A stretch of DNA of 64,000 bases from Cercopithifilaria johnstoni (taxonomy: Eukaryota > Nematoda > Chromadorea > Rhabditida > Onchocercidae), in assembly GCA_916381525.1 (NCBI GenBank), contig CAKAEH010001958.1, positions 62,001-126,000 of the forward strand, in the 5' to 3' direction. Made by a program: the position numbers and the translations under genes. Below are positions 37,672 to 50,499 of this stretch, one piece after another (positions within the stretch are counted from its first letter, which is position 1; each line of letters opens with the position of its first letter). A model generated the notes under the pieces. That model saw only the letters and a list, made by a program, of their open reading frames with translations. It was not told where the DNA came from and made no database searches.

Positions 37672-40110
37672 ATGCGTATGTCTCTTCTCAAGTTATCCAA
37701 ATCAACAGTCCGTCTGAAACATGAAGCTCAAAAGTGTTTGAAAGTTAGCTTTATTTCATCAACAATAAAAAAGTGCTTTGGAGAGAATTGGTGAAGGATG
37801 AAGTATTTACTTTTGAATGTTTGAGGGAAGGTACTTCAAATTAATTTCAGTAATTCCAGGTAGCCGTGATTGGTCCACCAAATGTTGGAAAGTCATTGTT
37901 GACAAATAAATTGGTAAAAGCAGGTGTTGCAGCGGTAAGTTCTCAGATGGATACGACACAGAAAAACCAAACAGCCATTCTCACCGAAGGCTTATCACAG
38001 TTGATATTTGTGGATAGTCCTGGAACAGTGGGCATTAGGCATGCAAGGGAGATCGTAAGAAGCTCCGACTCACGAATACTTAGTGGTAAGTTGAGTATAT
38101 TTAGTAAAACATTTCTATTATTTAAATGAGGAACATCTGGAGTTGAATTTTGGATGAAGTTTAAATATTTCAGAAAAGAAAATTGTTGTGACTGATTATC
38201 AAGGCTAAGACTAAGTGCTTGCTCATGTTTGAATGTTGTCTGATATTAGAGGCAAAACAATATAATTTAAAGTGGAGTGAAAAATTTTTTTAAGAGAGTA
38301 AAGATTTTTTTATAGATCCAGAACATGCAGTGGAGCAAGCGGATCATATTCTAGTGGTACATGATGCTACAATATGTACTGATTATATCTTACACCGCGT
38401 ATTGCATATGCTTCATCGTTACCGACAAATTCCTTCAAGTCTGGTACTGAATAAAATTGATCAGGTTAAACAAAGGTTCACTTTCAAAAATTATATACTT
38501 TGCTCATTTCAAAAATTCATTTTCCACGTTTAAAACTTCATAATTTTTTAATTGGTGCAAGCTACAGCGAAGTAGGAAAATTCAAAAAAGTAAAGCATCC
38601 CTATCAATGTGGTGGAAATGTAGTGTAAGCCAAGATCTCAGTACAAGTAATATACTGTTCCCGTTTGTCGGCTAACGCTAAGGAGATAAGCAAAATTTTG
38701 TAAAATTCCGTTCGAAATTTTGGACTTAGAAGATATGCTTATTTATTTTTCAAGATCTGACTTGCTGGCTCTTACTCGAATTCTATGCAATGGTGTTGTG
38801 GATGGTAAGCCAGTTGTTGTCAAAAAGCATAGCGGTGGACAGTTGGCCAAGTTGTGTGGCAAAATAGGCAAAGCATCTCGTGAAATGTCACTTCATACTG
38901 CTGAAGAAAAAGAGCAAGATGAAAAATGGCAAGAAAAATATAAGTAAGACAGAATACCATTTAAAATATATTATTTCTAACGTTAAATATTTAGACATTA
39001 TGTTCCAAATAAGAATTGAATATCTCTAATTCGCTTCAGAGAGCTTCTACAAAGACCTACACATAAGTGTAGTTGGGGTGAAACCAAGCACCTTTTTGCA
39101 AACATCAAAGGGTGGTCGAATTTTCAAGATGTTTTTTTCGTTAGTGCATTGACCGGAGAAGGAATAGATATGTTACGCGATCATCTTCACCAACTTGGTT
39201 TGAAGAAGGTATTTTTTTACAATTTTCAATATGGAAGTGACAATACGGAAAACCAGTAAAGCTCGTTGGGCTTAAAATACTGCAAATATTAATGCAGTTT
39301 AAATTCACTTGTAATTATTTTTAGGAGCACATTTTTAAGCAAGAAATACTTACTACGAAAAAACCGGTGATGATATGCCAAGATGCAATTCGAGCAGAAT
39401 TTTTAAATCGGATACCGCCTTACATTGCCTATGCCTTGAAGGTAAGGCTCTTAATAAATTGCAGGAATGGTAAAGCTCTAAGTTAATTACAACGCTTTAT
39501 CATATTATTATCTTCAATAACAGTAGAGTTTGACTTTTCAACTTATGTCATGTTTGGACAAAGTCATTTTTCATACGCAGGATGCATTAGATCGTTGTCA
39601 GTAAAGCCTAATCATGATTTAGCCATACCGACTGTGTCAGTAAAGCCTAATCACGACTAAGCAATTCTGATAATGATGCAATTGCGTCTGAATATTTCCA
39701 TTTCTGTATACCTTATAAACTGGGTTTTACAATCGTTATGAAAAGTCATCACATAAATAATAATTCTGTACTTGAAGTGTCGAAATTTCAACACATTTTC
39801 TGATATCATAATAGTTCCTGATTATTTTTTCCTTGTTTTATAGATAAGTGTAACGGAATGGGATATGGAAGGCGAGGTATTACAAATTGTTGCTGAAGTT
39901 GAATGTAAAAAAGATCGCATAGCTCGAATTGTAGTTGGAGAGCATGGCTTGACAATTACAGCCGTAGCTAAGGAAGTTAACGAATCATTGCAAAATTTGC
40001 TTGCACAACAATTATTCGTACGTATATTGGTTAAAGTTGAGGGTAAATTGTTCGATATTTTACGATATAATGCACGAAGGAATATTACCAAAAAATCCGT
40101 AGGAATATAA
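37672..40110 (+). CDS. Mitochondrial Era-like GTPase (ERAL1)
   Basis: Era GTPases bind the 3' end of small-subunit rRNA and help assemble the small ribosomal subunit; the animal form works in mitochondria. Exons: 37672-37743, 37860-38085, 38316-38475, 38755-38943, 39040-39208, 39325-39441, 39844-40110; phases agree, 399 residues. The P-loop reads GPPNVGKS (G1), followed by DTTQKNQT around G2, DSPG (G3), NKID (G4) and VSALTGEG (G5). The C-terminal KH-like RNA-binding part includes RIARIVVGEHGLTITAVAKEV. The N-terminus is short and basic (MRMSLLKLSKSTVRLKHEA), fitting a mitochondrial targeting sequence. Start choice between 37672 and 37678 is open. Confidence 0.92.
39597..39654. repeat. Short direct repeat in the last ERAL1 intron
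   Basis: TGTCAGTAAAGCCTAATCA occurs at 39597 and again at about 39635, 38-39 bases apart. Confidence 0.75.
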
Positions 40111-40411
40111 GTTTCAAAGATTGTGAAATAGAGTTTTGAAAAATGCTATTGAATTTTGAAAAATTTTCTCAAGTTAGTAGAATGACAAATCAATCTTCGA
40201 AGTATTAAGCGATTTAAGGGATAAACTTTTTTTCACTTTGATTTTACCACCGTTTCATTCTTGTAGCGTTGTTAAGTTGTTTTTACATAGTGTTGATATG
40301 TGTGACATTGAAAAGATGTATGTAAATGTTTTTGCAGTAAAAGTTGCACCGAATTGAATAATTTCAAGACATTATAAGATTTTTGTATTCTTCATGCTCA
40401 GTGAAGTTAGC

Positions 40412-40417
40412 AATAAA
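40412..40417 (+). terminator. Poly(A) signal for ERAL1
   Basis: AATAAA about 300 bases after the ERAL1 stop codon, the first on the plus strand in this stretch. Confidence 0.55.
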
Positions 40418-40608
40418 TGAACGGAAAGAGGAGACTGTAGTTTCTACTGTAAACGGCTAAAAGGATAACATATGCTCGCATGAACTACGACGATTTTTAA
40501 CAAGTTAAACTAGAGATATTTATGAAGATGATATGAATGGGAAGAACATGTACAATAATAACAACGGTCTGACTGGTTATTACATGAAAGTACCTTTTCT
40601 CGAATAGC

Positions 40609-41200
40609 TCATCGAGTGTCATCTACTGTATTCTGTAGCTTGATTTTGGAGCTTAATGGATCGAACAAGAGTAAAGGAAACATGCCAATAAGGAAAGCAC
40701 CAACAATTAGTCTGCCACGTCGAAGATTCGTTAAAAATTCGAACAAAGGATGATTCGAGCTGAAATGAAAGTTCACATTTTATTTCCTTCTAGAAAAAAA
40801 TTTCTGCATTTTTATGTGTTAAAAATTAAATGCTTTGAAGCTTAATCCACATTTCGGTACAGCAAGTTCAACATAATGTGCAAGATCTACAGCAGCAAAA
40901 TCCGATACAGTGTTCCCACCAGCTACTGCAGCCATTGTAGATAGCGCTAGTCAGGTATCAATTATCTGAGAAAAAACATGCATTGCAGAACTACTGATAT
41001 CATCCATAAAAAAGTTAATTTGCTGCTTTTTACTTTTATCCTCTTTTCACACTACTAATTCACATGAATTTACGAGATAAAATCTATCTTATCAATATAT
41101 TCACCGGCGACGAGCATAATAGCAGCATTTTCAAAAATGGAAAACCAATGAAAGATATTGAACTTACTAGAAAAATGATGTTTGTTGACGTGAAAGACAT
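40609..41200 (-). pseudogene. Broken TMEM65-like gene
   Basis: TMEM65 is a mitochondrial inner-membrane protein. Three minus-strand pieces match its membrane region in order: about 41085-41180 (FENAAIMLVAGEYID), 40840-40946 (LSTMAAVAGGNTVSDFAAVDL) and 40609-40759 (RLIVGAFLIGMFPLLLFDP to a stop at 40609). They do not join into one frame. The first piece has a FIGFPFL-like stretch one frame off from ENAAIM. All three frames hit a stop after the nearest acceptor of the middle piece (40955-40960). No donor in the middle piece has the phase needed for the last one, and no N-terminal part was found. The best reading is a decaying gene, though an assembly error or unusual splicing could also explain it. 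Confidence 0.55.
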
Positions 41201-42798
41201 TTCCTAGAAGAATGGAAATATTTATGTTCAAATATTTCTCAAATTAAAATTTTTTTTCATTTCTTAAGTGTAAAGTGAGAATTCAATTAATTTCCTTCAT
41301 TAATTAATTTCCCATCAGTAATACTTGATGTCATTAAAAGAGTAATTTAGAAAAATTTGAAACGAATCCTGATAATATTTGAAACACCACTATTTACAAT
41401 ATATTGCTTGATGGTATATGTTGAATGTTAAGTAGTATATGTTGGAGTTAGGATTTTAAACTTCATTTCACATTTCAATACAAATACAATCCCACATTTC
41501 AATACAATCCCACTTCATTTCACATTTCAGTATCAGAAGTTCTCTTCTTTCTATTTGCAACAGCGATGAGTAAAACTTCTAGTCACTGGATATTTAAGCT
41601 AGAAATTATTTGATCAAATTGGACAGCTAATCAAAAATTGAACTAGTAGAGCAGAGGAGTAGAGGAGCTGTCATTATTAGTAGCTGTGTATAATTCTTAG
41701 TAATGATAATGGTGATAATGATGATACAAATTAGTTCCATAATTCTAAACAATTTAAGAAATTATGAGTTTAAATTTGAAATCCAAATAATTCATATGAA
41801 TCATATGATTTTTTAGGCTATGTGTATAACTTAACTAAGCTTTGTATACAATGATTAGATATCATGAAGTAAAGATAACCTGATATGCATCGTCTAACAT
41901 TTGCCAAACTTTGGCTGTAGTGGCGAATAAAAATGGAATTTGAATCACCAAGCTACATGCAACCTTTTATTAATAAGAAGTTGAATATTGCAGATATTTC
42001 GCCTCTATTATGTAATTGTTGAGAGTACTACTCTTTGGAACTTATCCTGAATCAAATTACGCAGACTTGGACAAAGATTATTTCTCTTTGGCGATTAAGA
42101 GGCATTAACTCATCTAATTAACCAATTAGGGCGTTTTAATTAACCTAGTAAGGAATTTTTCTGTGAGTCATACTTTGCTCATCATTCATTGCTGGCCGTT
42201 GTTTATTTACGGATGACTGTTATTCACCCCATCTATTACCAAGGTAAAATGAAGCATCAGAAAGATGCTTTAAAAAGATTATCACAATACGGAAAATGGA
42301 AAGTAAAGCTTTGATACTCTTGCAAATTACACCTTATTCATAATTAGTGCTTAGTGATACTAATTAATAAATTATCAGTTAGAAACGTGTTCAATTTGTT
42401 TAAAAAGGAAAATATGGAAAGGATATCGGTGTATACTTTGCTCGGCTACCTTGCTATTTTTGTATCAAATTGAATCCTTTCAACTTCTTTTTTGTTTGCT
42501 ACAAAAATTCATTGTATTCCAATTTTATTTAAAATGTTTATTTCCCGTATAATTAGCAAATTTAAAAAGTGAAGCGGATGATTTAGGGCAGATAAGCTAT
42601 ATTCTTGCCTTTTTTTTCCGAGAAATGTGAAAAATAAGGAAGGAAAAAACAGTTAGATTAAAATAATGAATATCTAATGAGGTAAATGTCGTGTTATTAA
42701 ACAGGTGAAGATGACCAGTCCCAAAGCTAGGGTTAAATGGAACAGTAATTAGATGAATTACAAAATTCATAATCTGTCGAAATAATTTACAATGGCAC
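41201..42798. other. Intergenic DNA
   Basis: No supported gene. Around 41470-41530 the words CATTTCACATTTCA and CAATCCCAC recur in a short degenerate array. Confidence 0.55.
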
Positions 42799-42804
42799 TT
42801 TATT
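42799..42804 (-). terminator. Poly(A) signal overlapping the stop of the small peptide gene
   Basis: AATAAA on the minus strand shares bases with the stop codon at 42803-42805. Confidence 0.4.
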
Positions 42805-43467
42805 AGGACTTAAAATGTCTTTCGAAAACAAAAGAAACTCTCGACAGACGAAATCTTCCCGGTTCAAAAATATCTCCAATCTCCAATCTAGAGCCTTTGC
42901 CAGCAAATATGCGAGATTTCTGTGAAATTGTATGTTTAATAAAGTTGCTCTTCACTTTCTTAATATTGATCCACACCTCTAAAATTTTGGAGTTTTTCGA
43001 ACTTGTTATATGTATTGATAATAACACTTGTTAAGCAATATATTGGTTAGAAAACTATACCCTCCAAGCAGTTAATTTGTGTCAGAATTACCGAGACTTT
43101 TATTCCCTTAAAATAATTCTGCGGTCGACTCATTAAAACAACTTTCCAGTAGAAACACATTTTGAAAGAAATGTAATTCATTTCATAGTAAAAAACAAAC
43201 AAATTAAAGAAGAAATTCCATGGATATAAATTATGATATTTACCGAACAATAGATAAAGTTGAAACGCAATGATTTTAGAATAATGGGAATAGAAAAAAA
43301 CAGAAGATGACACCCGAATCGATAAAACAGATTAGTCTTATTGCAAATGATATGTAACCGACAAAATATCCAAATAATATGAGGAGAAGAGGACAGTAAG
43401 TCGACCTCACCGCAATTGAATAAGAATAAAAGTAAAATATGATATTCAACAAACCATTCATTTTCAT
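42803..43467 (-). CDS. Possible small secreted peptide gene downstream of FAM98
   Basis: Two exons are proposed, 43411-43467 and 42803-42919, both phase 0, giving 57 residues. The first exon, MKMNGLLNIIFYFYSYSIA, looks like a signal peptide and ends at a GTGAGG donor. The second follows TTTCACAG and reads through FAGKGSRLEIGDIFEPGRFRL to a stop that overlaps AATAAA. An acceptor at 43486 lies 18 bases before the ATG and about 80 bases after the FAM98 poly(A) signal, the spacing seen between genes of nematode operons. The mature part is basic and has no family I know. A middle exon cannot be excluded, nor can the whole being non-coding. Confidence 0.35.
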
Positions 43468-43567
43468 AAATCTGACCTTGCAAGACTACACGAAAGTTAT
43501 AACCATGATAACAATTTGCGTTATCTAACGAACAAGACATGAGATAGTGAAGTGTACACCAGCGGGA

Positions 43568-43573
43568 TTTATT
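43568..43573 (-). terminator. Poly(A) signal for FAM98
   Basis: AATAAA follows the TGA stop codon directly, so the 3' UTR should be only a few tens of bases. Confidence 0.6.
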
Positions 43574-46500
43574 TCATCTATAACCACCTTGTCCACCATA
43601 TCTGTCACGTCCTCTTCTACCACTACCACGTCGCCCACCACCATGGCTTTGGTTATGATATCCTTCGTATTCTCTCATTACCTTCAGTAAAAACAGTGAA
43701 AAAAACTGATATATGAATATATACTTCCTCCCCTCTTATTTTCGAAAAATAATTGATAGTGAAATTAAAAATCAAAAATCGTTATGTGGAAAAATCAAAA
43801 CATTAGATACCGTTATGTAACACTTTATTTATATATTGATAAGTAAAATTAAGTAATATCAGTATATCAGTATTTTAAAACAATGACCACGTACCTGACT
43901 TTCGAAACCTGCACCACGATTACCACTTTTGAATCCTCCCCTTTCATAACCTCCATATCCGCCACCACTTTGATAACTCCCGCCACTATAAACGTCCTGA
44001 AAACTTCCGCCCCCTTGATATCCATCGCTACTCCCCTGATAACCGCGCCCTCTGCCTCTTTTATGATCACCTAGCTGCCTACCTGAAATTTATTTTCTAA
44101 TAAGTTTTCCTACATAAAACTATTTCCTCCATAGAATCAAAAACATACCACCTCGATCCGAAACGCGATCCTTTATCCAGGGAGGCATTTCTGGTGGAGG
44201 AGCTCGCAGTTCAGAAGGCCTACCACCACGATCGCCCGGACGATCAGTCATCAGTACCTAAACAGTTTATTTCTTTGAAAAGTTATTGCGACATACGATA
44301 TCTTTGCAATATTTTTTTAAAGAAATAAAAATAATTCTTGTTGCAGCATCAAATACTTTATTTTAACACCAAATTCTCATACAGTGATACACAAGAACTA
44401 TAACAATTAACTATAATAATTTATCCATCCTTCTGTGCATCCAATGCCAAGTCTCGAAAAATGACACAATTCAAAGTTCTCAGTTAAGTACATTGCAATA
44501 AACATTATGGGTTAACAGATGGCTGGAACATTTTTAATACCTTTTTAATACCCATACCGACTGCTAGAACATTAAGTAGAAAAGTTATAAGAAAAATGGA
44601 AGGTCATGTTTGAGAGATTTATACAAAACTCACTTTACATGGAACTAAAGGTAATCAGTAAAATTATTTGAATTGAAGAAAAACAAGATTGCGAAACATT
44701 AAACCTTATTTAAACGTGATGCGGTACGTCTTCTTTCTTTTTCACTATTTATTCTATCAACTGTTAAAAGGGAGCTAGTCGCTGCAAGCAAATCATCCAT
44801 GCCAACATTTGATGTTACCGCAATTTGTTCTCGTCGAGGACGATAAATTTCGTGCAATTTATCCTGAAAGACAACAAATACACGGTAACCTCTGTCTTTT
44901 TTATTTACAGTTCGAATCGAGGATAAACATTTACCTGCATTTTCTTTATACGATCAGACCAAGCGAACGATTGAATTGTAACATCAAGACGTTTAATCAA
45001 TAACATAATCCGAGTTCGATATTCCTGCACCAATTTTTCATTTAGAGCTTCAATTTTCTCCCATTGCGTATCACTTAACGATGCGGTCAACAATGGACGT
45101 GGTTTTTCTTTGCATTTATCCATCTTTTTCTCAACCTATAGCGGTAAAAGAATCGTTAAAAAAGCTTTCACCAGGTGTTTTTTTGAGAAGCATCATTTAC
45201 TTCACCGGAAAATGAAAGAATGAGAAATAAAACAATTATTTAATCTTTTGTTACAGATATGAAAGTTCTTGCACTTATATTAACTTGTAATGCGAGAATA
45301 AAGGCAAAATGAAAAAACTAACCAAATCCTTTAATGTTAAAAGAACTTTCTCAGCAGTACCAGCAGGTAATTGATCCACACCGACTGCCATGAATGCACT
45401 TTCCAAGTGAAGCGCTTCATCACTCTTGTACTGCAAATGAACAAACCTTCAAATGATATTCATAACTGATGAGATGAAATTGAAACATTTCACACATAGA
45501 AAATATTATCAGTAATCTTAATTATGACCTAGTCACAAGCAAGGAATTTTAAATGCTAATTTTCATGCTAAATTCAATTGAGTTTACAGATTTTAACCAT
45601 AATGGACAGATATTGTGTCCAGAAAAGCAAACAACATTAAATAAAAAAACTTATGTTAGTCAGATGATTAAAATTGAAGAGCAAATATTCTAAAGGATGT
45701 TCAAAATTAGAAGAACGAATTTGAACTTTAAGTTAAAATTAAAAGTAAAAGCCAGATTATATTTCCTTAGCATCATTCAACAAATGTGGATTCTTTCACA
45801 TAAGAACAATAACGACAAAGTAAAAATGAGAGGAAATAACTGCATGTTTTACTCTCACGAACTACAAACTTCGGTTCACAAGTCCCCAAATAGAAATCTT
45901 TTTTTGTTTTTTAATTTTTCTCTAAGGTGCTGCATTTCGCACTTTTTCTTTAAAGAAAAAATTCGTGAAATAATTCCTGACGAGTTTTAAATTTCATTTT
46001 TTTTTTTAAAAATGGCATATAAAAAGTAAAAAATCAGAAAATCAGTACTAAGTTTTATCGCAAATGCTGTTTAAAGCAAACTGTAATAAACCTCCGGTGT
46101 TTTTTCATGCAGCTCATTCAGTGCAGTCAGCCGAGCGCATTTCATGTGACTAATAAGGAAATTAAGCAATTTAGTTTGATTTTCGATCGATCGAAATCGC
46201 TCTACAATTGGTCCATGTGTTAGTGCTTCTATTGGACATTCTGGAACACAGATTCAACGTTTATATTCATGCTCAAACTGATCTTGCCTGCTAACTGAAT
46301 TTGAAATGTTTGAGGAAATCATATTTTAAGCACTACATCTAGAATAACTTTCTTACACTCTTACTTCTCTTTTATATAAATTCCCTTTCTTAAAACTCAA
46401 AACTTCATTATCATATATGGAACTCTTATTAATTCAAGAAAAAAACTGTTACCTAATTCAGATAACATTGAACTAAGTTCCAGGAAAAAAAATTCCATAT

Positions 46501-47184
46501 TATCGGGTCCAGTAAGTGCATGCACTGTTTCATTCAAACCATACAGTGCCGATATCTCATTGCACATCCATTCGATTAACTTGCAAAAACGAAGATCTTC
46601 AATGCCCGCTTTTTGTATATCTTCTATTTCTTCCGGTGGAAAAATATTGAAACTGAAGAATGTATCGATAATAAATGCACTTTTTATCTCACGTACCATA
46701 AAATATGGTGGTGTTTAAGAAAGACAAAAAATTGCCTACTCCTAATGTTACCGCGAATCACGAAAAACTATTCAACACAAGCATTCATTCGATTCGGATA
46801 ATGCAGTTTGAATCAATTACTAACAATGATTTCGAATAGATTTTAATTCAAAAAAAAGAATAAACTTTTAAATTCATTTGGCATTTACTGACTTTAATTT
46901 ACTTCACATTTGAATGAAATAGGATAAACGAATGCTGCTGCAGAGAAGAGAATAATTACTATTTTAAAATTTTCAATTGTGTTTGACATCGTTGTATCAT
47001 TTAGCCTAATCAATAACATGAATTGATATAATCATAATACGAAGATTAGCCAATTATCTCCAAAAAAAAAGAGTCCAAACATAATTCAGAAAAGAGAACT
47101 GAAATATGTAGCAATGCATTATACTTACCCGAAGGAAATAATTTCATTAGCAATAGAAGATTGATTCCGTAATGTTCCATCCAT
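43574..47184 (-). CDS. FAM98 family protein
   Basis: FAM98 proteins associate with the tRNA-splicing ligase complex (RTCB, DDX1) and act in RNA metabolism. Exons on the minus strand: 47129-47184, 46453-46652, 46092-46240, 45323-45430, 44935-45135, 44705-44863, 44149-44257, 43895-44082, 43574-43681; phases agree, 425 residues. The N-terminal helical domain holds LRFCKLIEWMCNEISALYGL. The best family mark is YRTRIMLLIKRLDVTIQSFAWSDR, matching the RRxMLxKRLDVTxQSFxWSDR block of vertebrate FAM98, followed by IYRPRR and by DRGGRPSELRAPPPEMPPW. The tail is Gly/Arg/Tyr-rich (GGGSFQDVYSGGSYQSGGGY, then GGGRRGSGRRGRDRYGGQGG), as in FAM98A/B. The start codon lies five bases after a TTTCAG acceptor, fitting trans-splicing. 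Confidence 0.93.
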
Positions 47185-48942
47185 TTGTACTGAAATTAAT
47201 AATTTCATTTTTAATAGAATATAATTTTTTTCAACAAATAAATCGCAATTTTCACTAGATATTTTTAAACTAATCAAAAATTTTGGATATCTTAGGAATG
47301 AAGAAAACATAAAAGATGATGTAATGGTTCTGTAAAGTTATTGTTCGGCTGTACGATAATGAAAAAAGCAAAAGTTACATATTAGTATTAATAAAGATTA
47401 AGGAAACTAAAATTACTTTCGAACGCTAACTGATAATAACTAATACAGCTGAAGAGGGAAACATTTCAGAAGTTTCGGAATTAGTGAAGGAAGATATTTT
47501 AGAGTTTCGAAATCAGATATGTAACAGAAAACATAGAATTAACAGAAATTGGAATTATGGCAAATTAGAAGTTATTCCTGAAATTCTTATGATTAGAAAT
47601 CTCGTGAAATACAGGATGAATGCTACAAGCTTTATGTAAATTTTTCATTTGAAAAAAATTACAAAGCTATCACAAATCATTCCTATTTTATACAAAATAT
47701 CAAACTAAAATTAAATTAAAAAATTTAAGGAACTAAAATCGCCAAGTAATTCGACACATTTATGATTGAATATTTTCGAAAATTTCAAGCCGATAGACGT
47801 AACGAGGAAGCATCGGCATCATTTGGAAGAAAGGAATATGTATTGGTCGAAATATTCAAGTGCAAAAGCGAATGATACTCTGCCGAAAAAGCGATACCAG
47901 CTATAAATTTGATTAATCTCAAACCCCTCCCTTGGATGATCATTCCCGATTAACTTTCAACTTATCCATCCCAATAAAGAGAATGCACTAATAATTGCAT
48001 ATTCTATTTTTTCTTCATATGAAGCTCAAAATCTTTTTCTATCTCTGAATCTCTGAAGCACAAAGCTCAAAATCTCTACGTACAAGTTAGGAAAGATTTA
48101 GAATTTGAATTGGTGAATCTCTTGAAAATCTAGTCTCTCGAGCTAAAAACAACTTTCTACTTCCCTCGATAAAATAGAAATTTTACTTCCCTAATCTCAC
48201 TCCAACCTTTAATTCAGCCCATAATTTCTTCAATAGGTAGCAACTACTAATTCACATTGCGATCGATTTCAATGTTTTTTTTCACTGCATTATAAAATTT
48301 CAAATGACGATAAAATAATAAAAACATTTTGCTGTCAATGTTTTAGACACTTTGTTTAGTGGTAAACCAAACTAAACCTAAAAAATGCTAATGCAGCATA
48401 AGTTTTATTTCCCATTGCCATCAAAAATTATGTGGACGAAAAATTGAAACAATTTTTCAAAGCACTATTTATCAGTTCATCCCATAATAAAATGAAAATA
48501 ATATTTGTGGAAGCAATCAGTTCAATGACAAATGATACAAGTGGAACGGTAAAAATTTCAAATGAAAGCAAAGAATTGTTTGCATGGCATGTGTCATACA
48601 GAATATCAACTGGAAAAATTTTACAAAACCGACTGGAAACAAATCAAGAATTTGAAAAAAAAATTCACATTTCCTTTTGTTTTTCTCCATTCCCACCTTG
48701 CGGAAAAGCTACAGAATCTAAAAAATATTTCTAAATTCAAATAATACTGTTTCAAGAATCCGAAATTTTTCAAGAAGTATTCTAAGAAAATAAATGAAAT
48801 AAACCATCATTTAAGTATGGAATATCATATACAGCATGAATAATCATAATTATTTTTATAAACAAGCAAAATAATCACTGTAGAAACCGGGAAAAGGAAT
48901 CATGATATCAATAATCATACATAATGAGCTACACCATTGGAA
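47185..48942. other. Spacer between FAM98 and the ZNF706 pair
   Basis: No gene supported. A 100-codon plus-strand frame at 48432-48734 shows no splice-consistent neighbours and overlaps another frame of equal quality. Confidence 0.5.
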
Positions 48943-49634
48943 TTATGACCCTTCTGGCTGTTCCATCAGTTCCGCCGGCAGTGGACTCTTAGGATGCTTC
49001 GATTCAAAGTGCTCTTTGTAACTCCTCTTATCCATCATCTGCGCCTAGAATAAATAACTGATCAGCTGAAATTTCAGCAAAATAAATTTTTTTAGAAGGG
49101 TTATCATATCAAGAACTTAAATCATGAAAGATAGGAATGTGATCTGACTACTCAAAGAACCGAAATGTGAGTCAAAAAAAGCTTTATGCAAGCACAGGCA
49201 AAATCGAGACGTCAATTTCTATATTGAACAGAAGAATATAGGTGACATAGTATAACAACTAACAAATTCCCGGGTAAAAGCGAATTCCTCATTCCAAATA
49301 AAAAAACTAAGAAATGAAGGAATTTTGTTACGAGCATTTCACTTCGTTACGTCCTGGCTAAGCCAAGACCAAACGATAATAATGAAACATACAGCTTGAT
49401 AAATTAGGATAAAATTATCAGAACGCTGTCTGAAATAAGTTTAAATCTATCGCTGCATGTAGAGTTTACGAAATACTAATTATTTTTACTAAAACTTACC
49501 ATACAAACAGTGCACTTATAGATAAGCGACTTGAGGCATGCGCCCTTCTGGTCATGTCCGACCGATTTTTTCAATGCTTCCTGCTTCTTCAGATTCTTTG
49601 CCTTAGCTTGCATCTTCATATGACCGCGTGTCAT
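48943..49634 (-). CDS. ZNF706-like small zinc-finger protein, copy A (diverged)
   Basis: Two exons, 49500-49634 and 48943-49044, encode 78 residues. The N-terminal half is the Lys-rich SERF/4F5-like segment (MTRGHMKMQAKAKNLKKQEA). A single C2H2-type finger follows: CTVCM in exon 1, then HFESKH in exon 2, with the intron between the Cys and His pairs. Relative to copy B it is diverged: KSVGHDQKGACLKSLIYK replaces the canonical linker and the tail ends MEQPEGS. Vertebrate ZNF706 is 76 residues. The acceptor 23 bases upstream of the ATG suits trans-splicing. Confidence 0.88.
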
Positions 49635-50499
49635 TGCTGTGGTTATTGATACCGCTGCTGAGAAAGTATTACCTTAATCGTTTAAAAAATCTCAAAAAAT
49701 TAACATAATTGCCACGAAACTTCTTACTGAAGTTGTTTTCCAATGTTACTAATTCAACTACTTTTCCAATATATTCATCAAGATTTTGTTGAAAATCACC
49801 GAAATCAAAAACCAAAAAATTAGCTAAAATTTCCCTTATTTACTCCGCATAGAAATCCGATCTAAGATTACATTGTTATGCAGATCTTTAAGTTATAATT
49901 CAATCCTGGGCAAGCATAGTTTCTTCCGCAACATATTTTTCTGCCAAAATCTATAGGGAAAATGGCCAAGTACTATCGTAATGACTACAGAATAATTTAT
50001 ATACACTAGCTAAATTTAAGCTGAATGTGACACTGAACAATTCCTAAATAAAATCTTTGGCTTAGTACCAAAAGAAAATTACTGAATTTTCAAACTGGGG
50101 CAAAAACATTTATTCATTTCTTCAACCAGTAGCTGAGAATCCACATTTAAATGTTATACAATGAAAATAATTACCGGAAAAAAGACATTGATATCACTGC
50201 TATAATCGAACTAATTAAAAAGGTTGCATCATCAAATGAACTGTAGCCATTTGATGAATCAACACTGTCTTACATTGGTTATCCCTTTAAAAAATAGTTC
50301 CGCCATATTAATAAATTCAGAAGTAGAAAAAGGAGTATTCATAAAAGCGAGAGACAATGTACACGACTGCGCCACTAATGTTGCAGAAATATTATGATGG
50401 AAGTCAATAATGTGCCAGCGAAGACATGAATATAATACCTTATAATCTCAGATATATCACAAATGTAAAAGCTTGTTATTCTAATACGGTCTCACATAT
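49635..50499. other. Spacer between tandem ZNF706 genes
   Basis: Nothing recognised; presumably the promoter of copy A and the 3' flank of copy B. Confidence 0.5.

Noticed and set aside
43178..43540. 120-codon minus-strand frame after FAM98
   Set aside because: Its ATG lies between the FAM98 poly(A) signal and the likely acceptor, and its extension crosses a good GTGAGG donor; the smaller spliced model is preferred.
48432..48734. 100-codon plus-strand frame
   Set aside because: AT-rich, overlapped by another frame, no promoter, acceptor or downstream poly(A) evidence.
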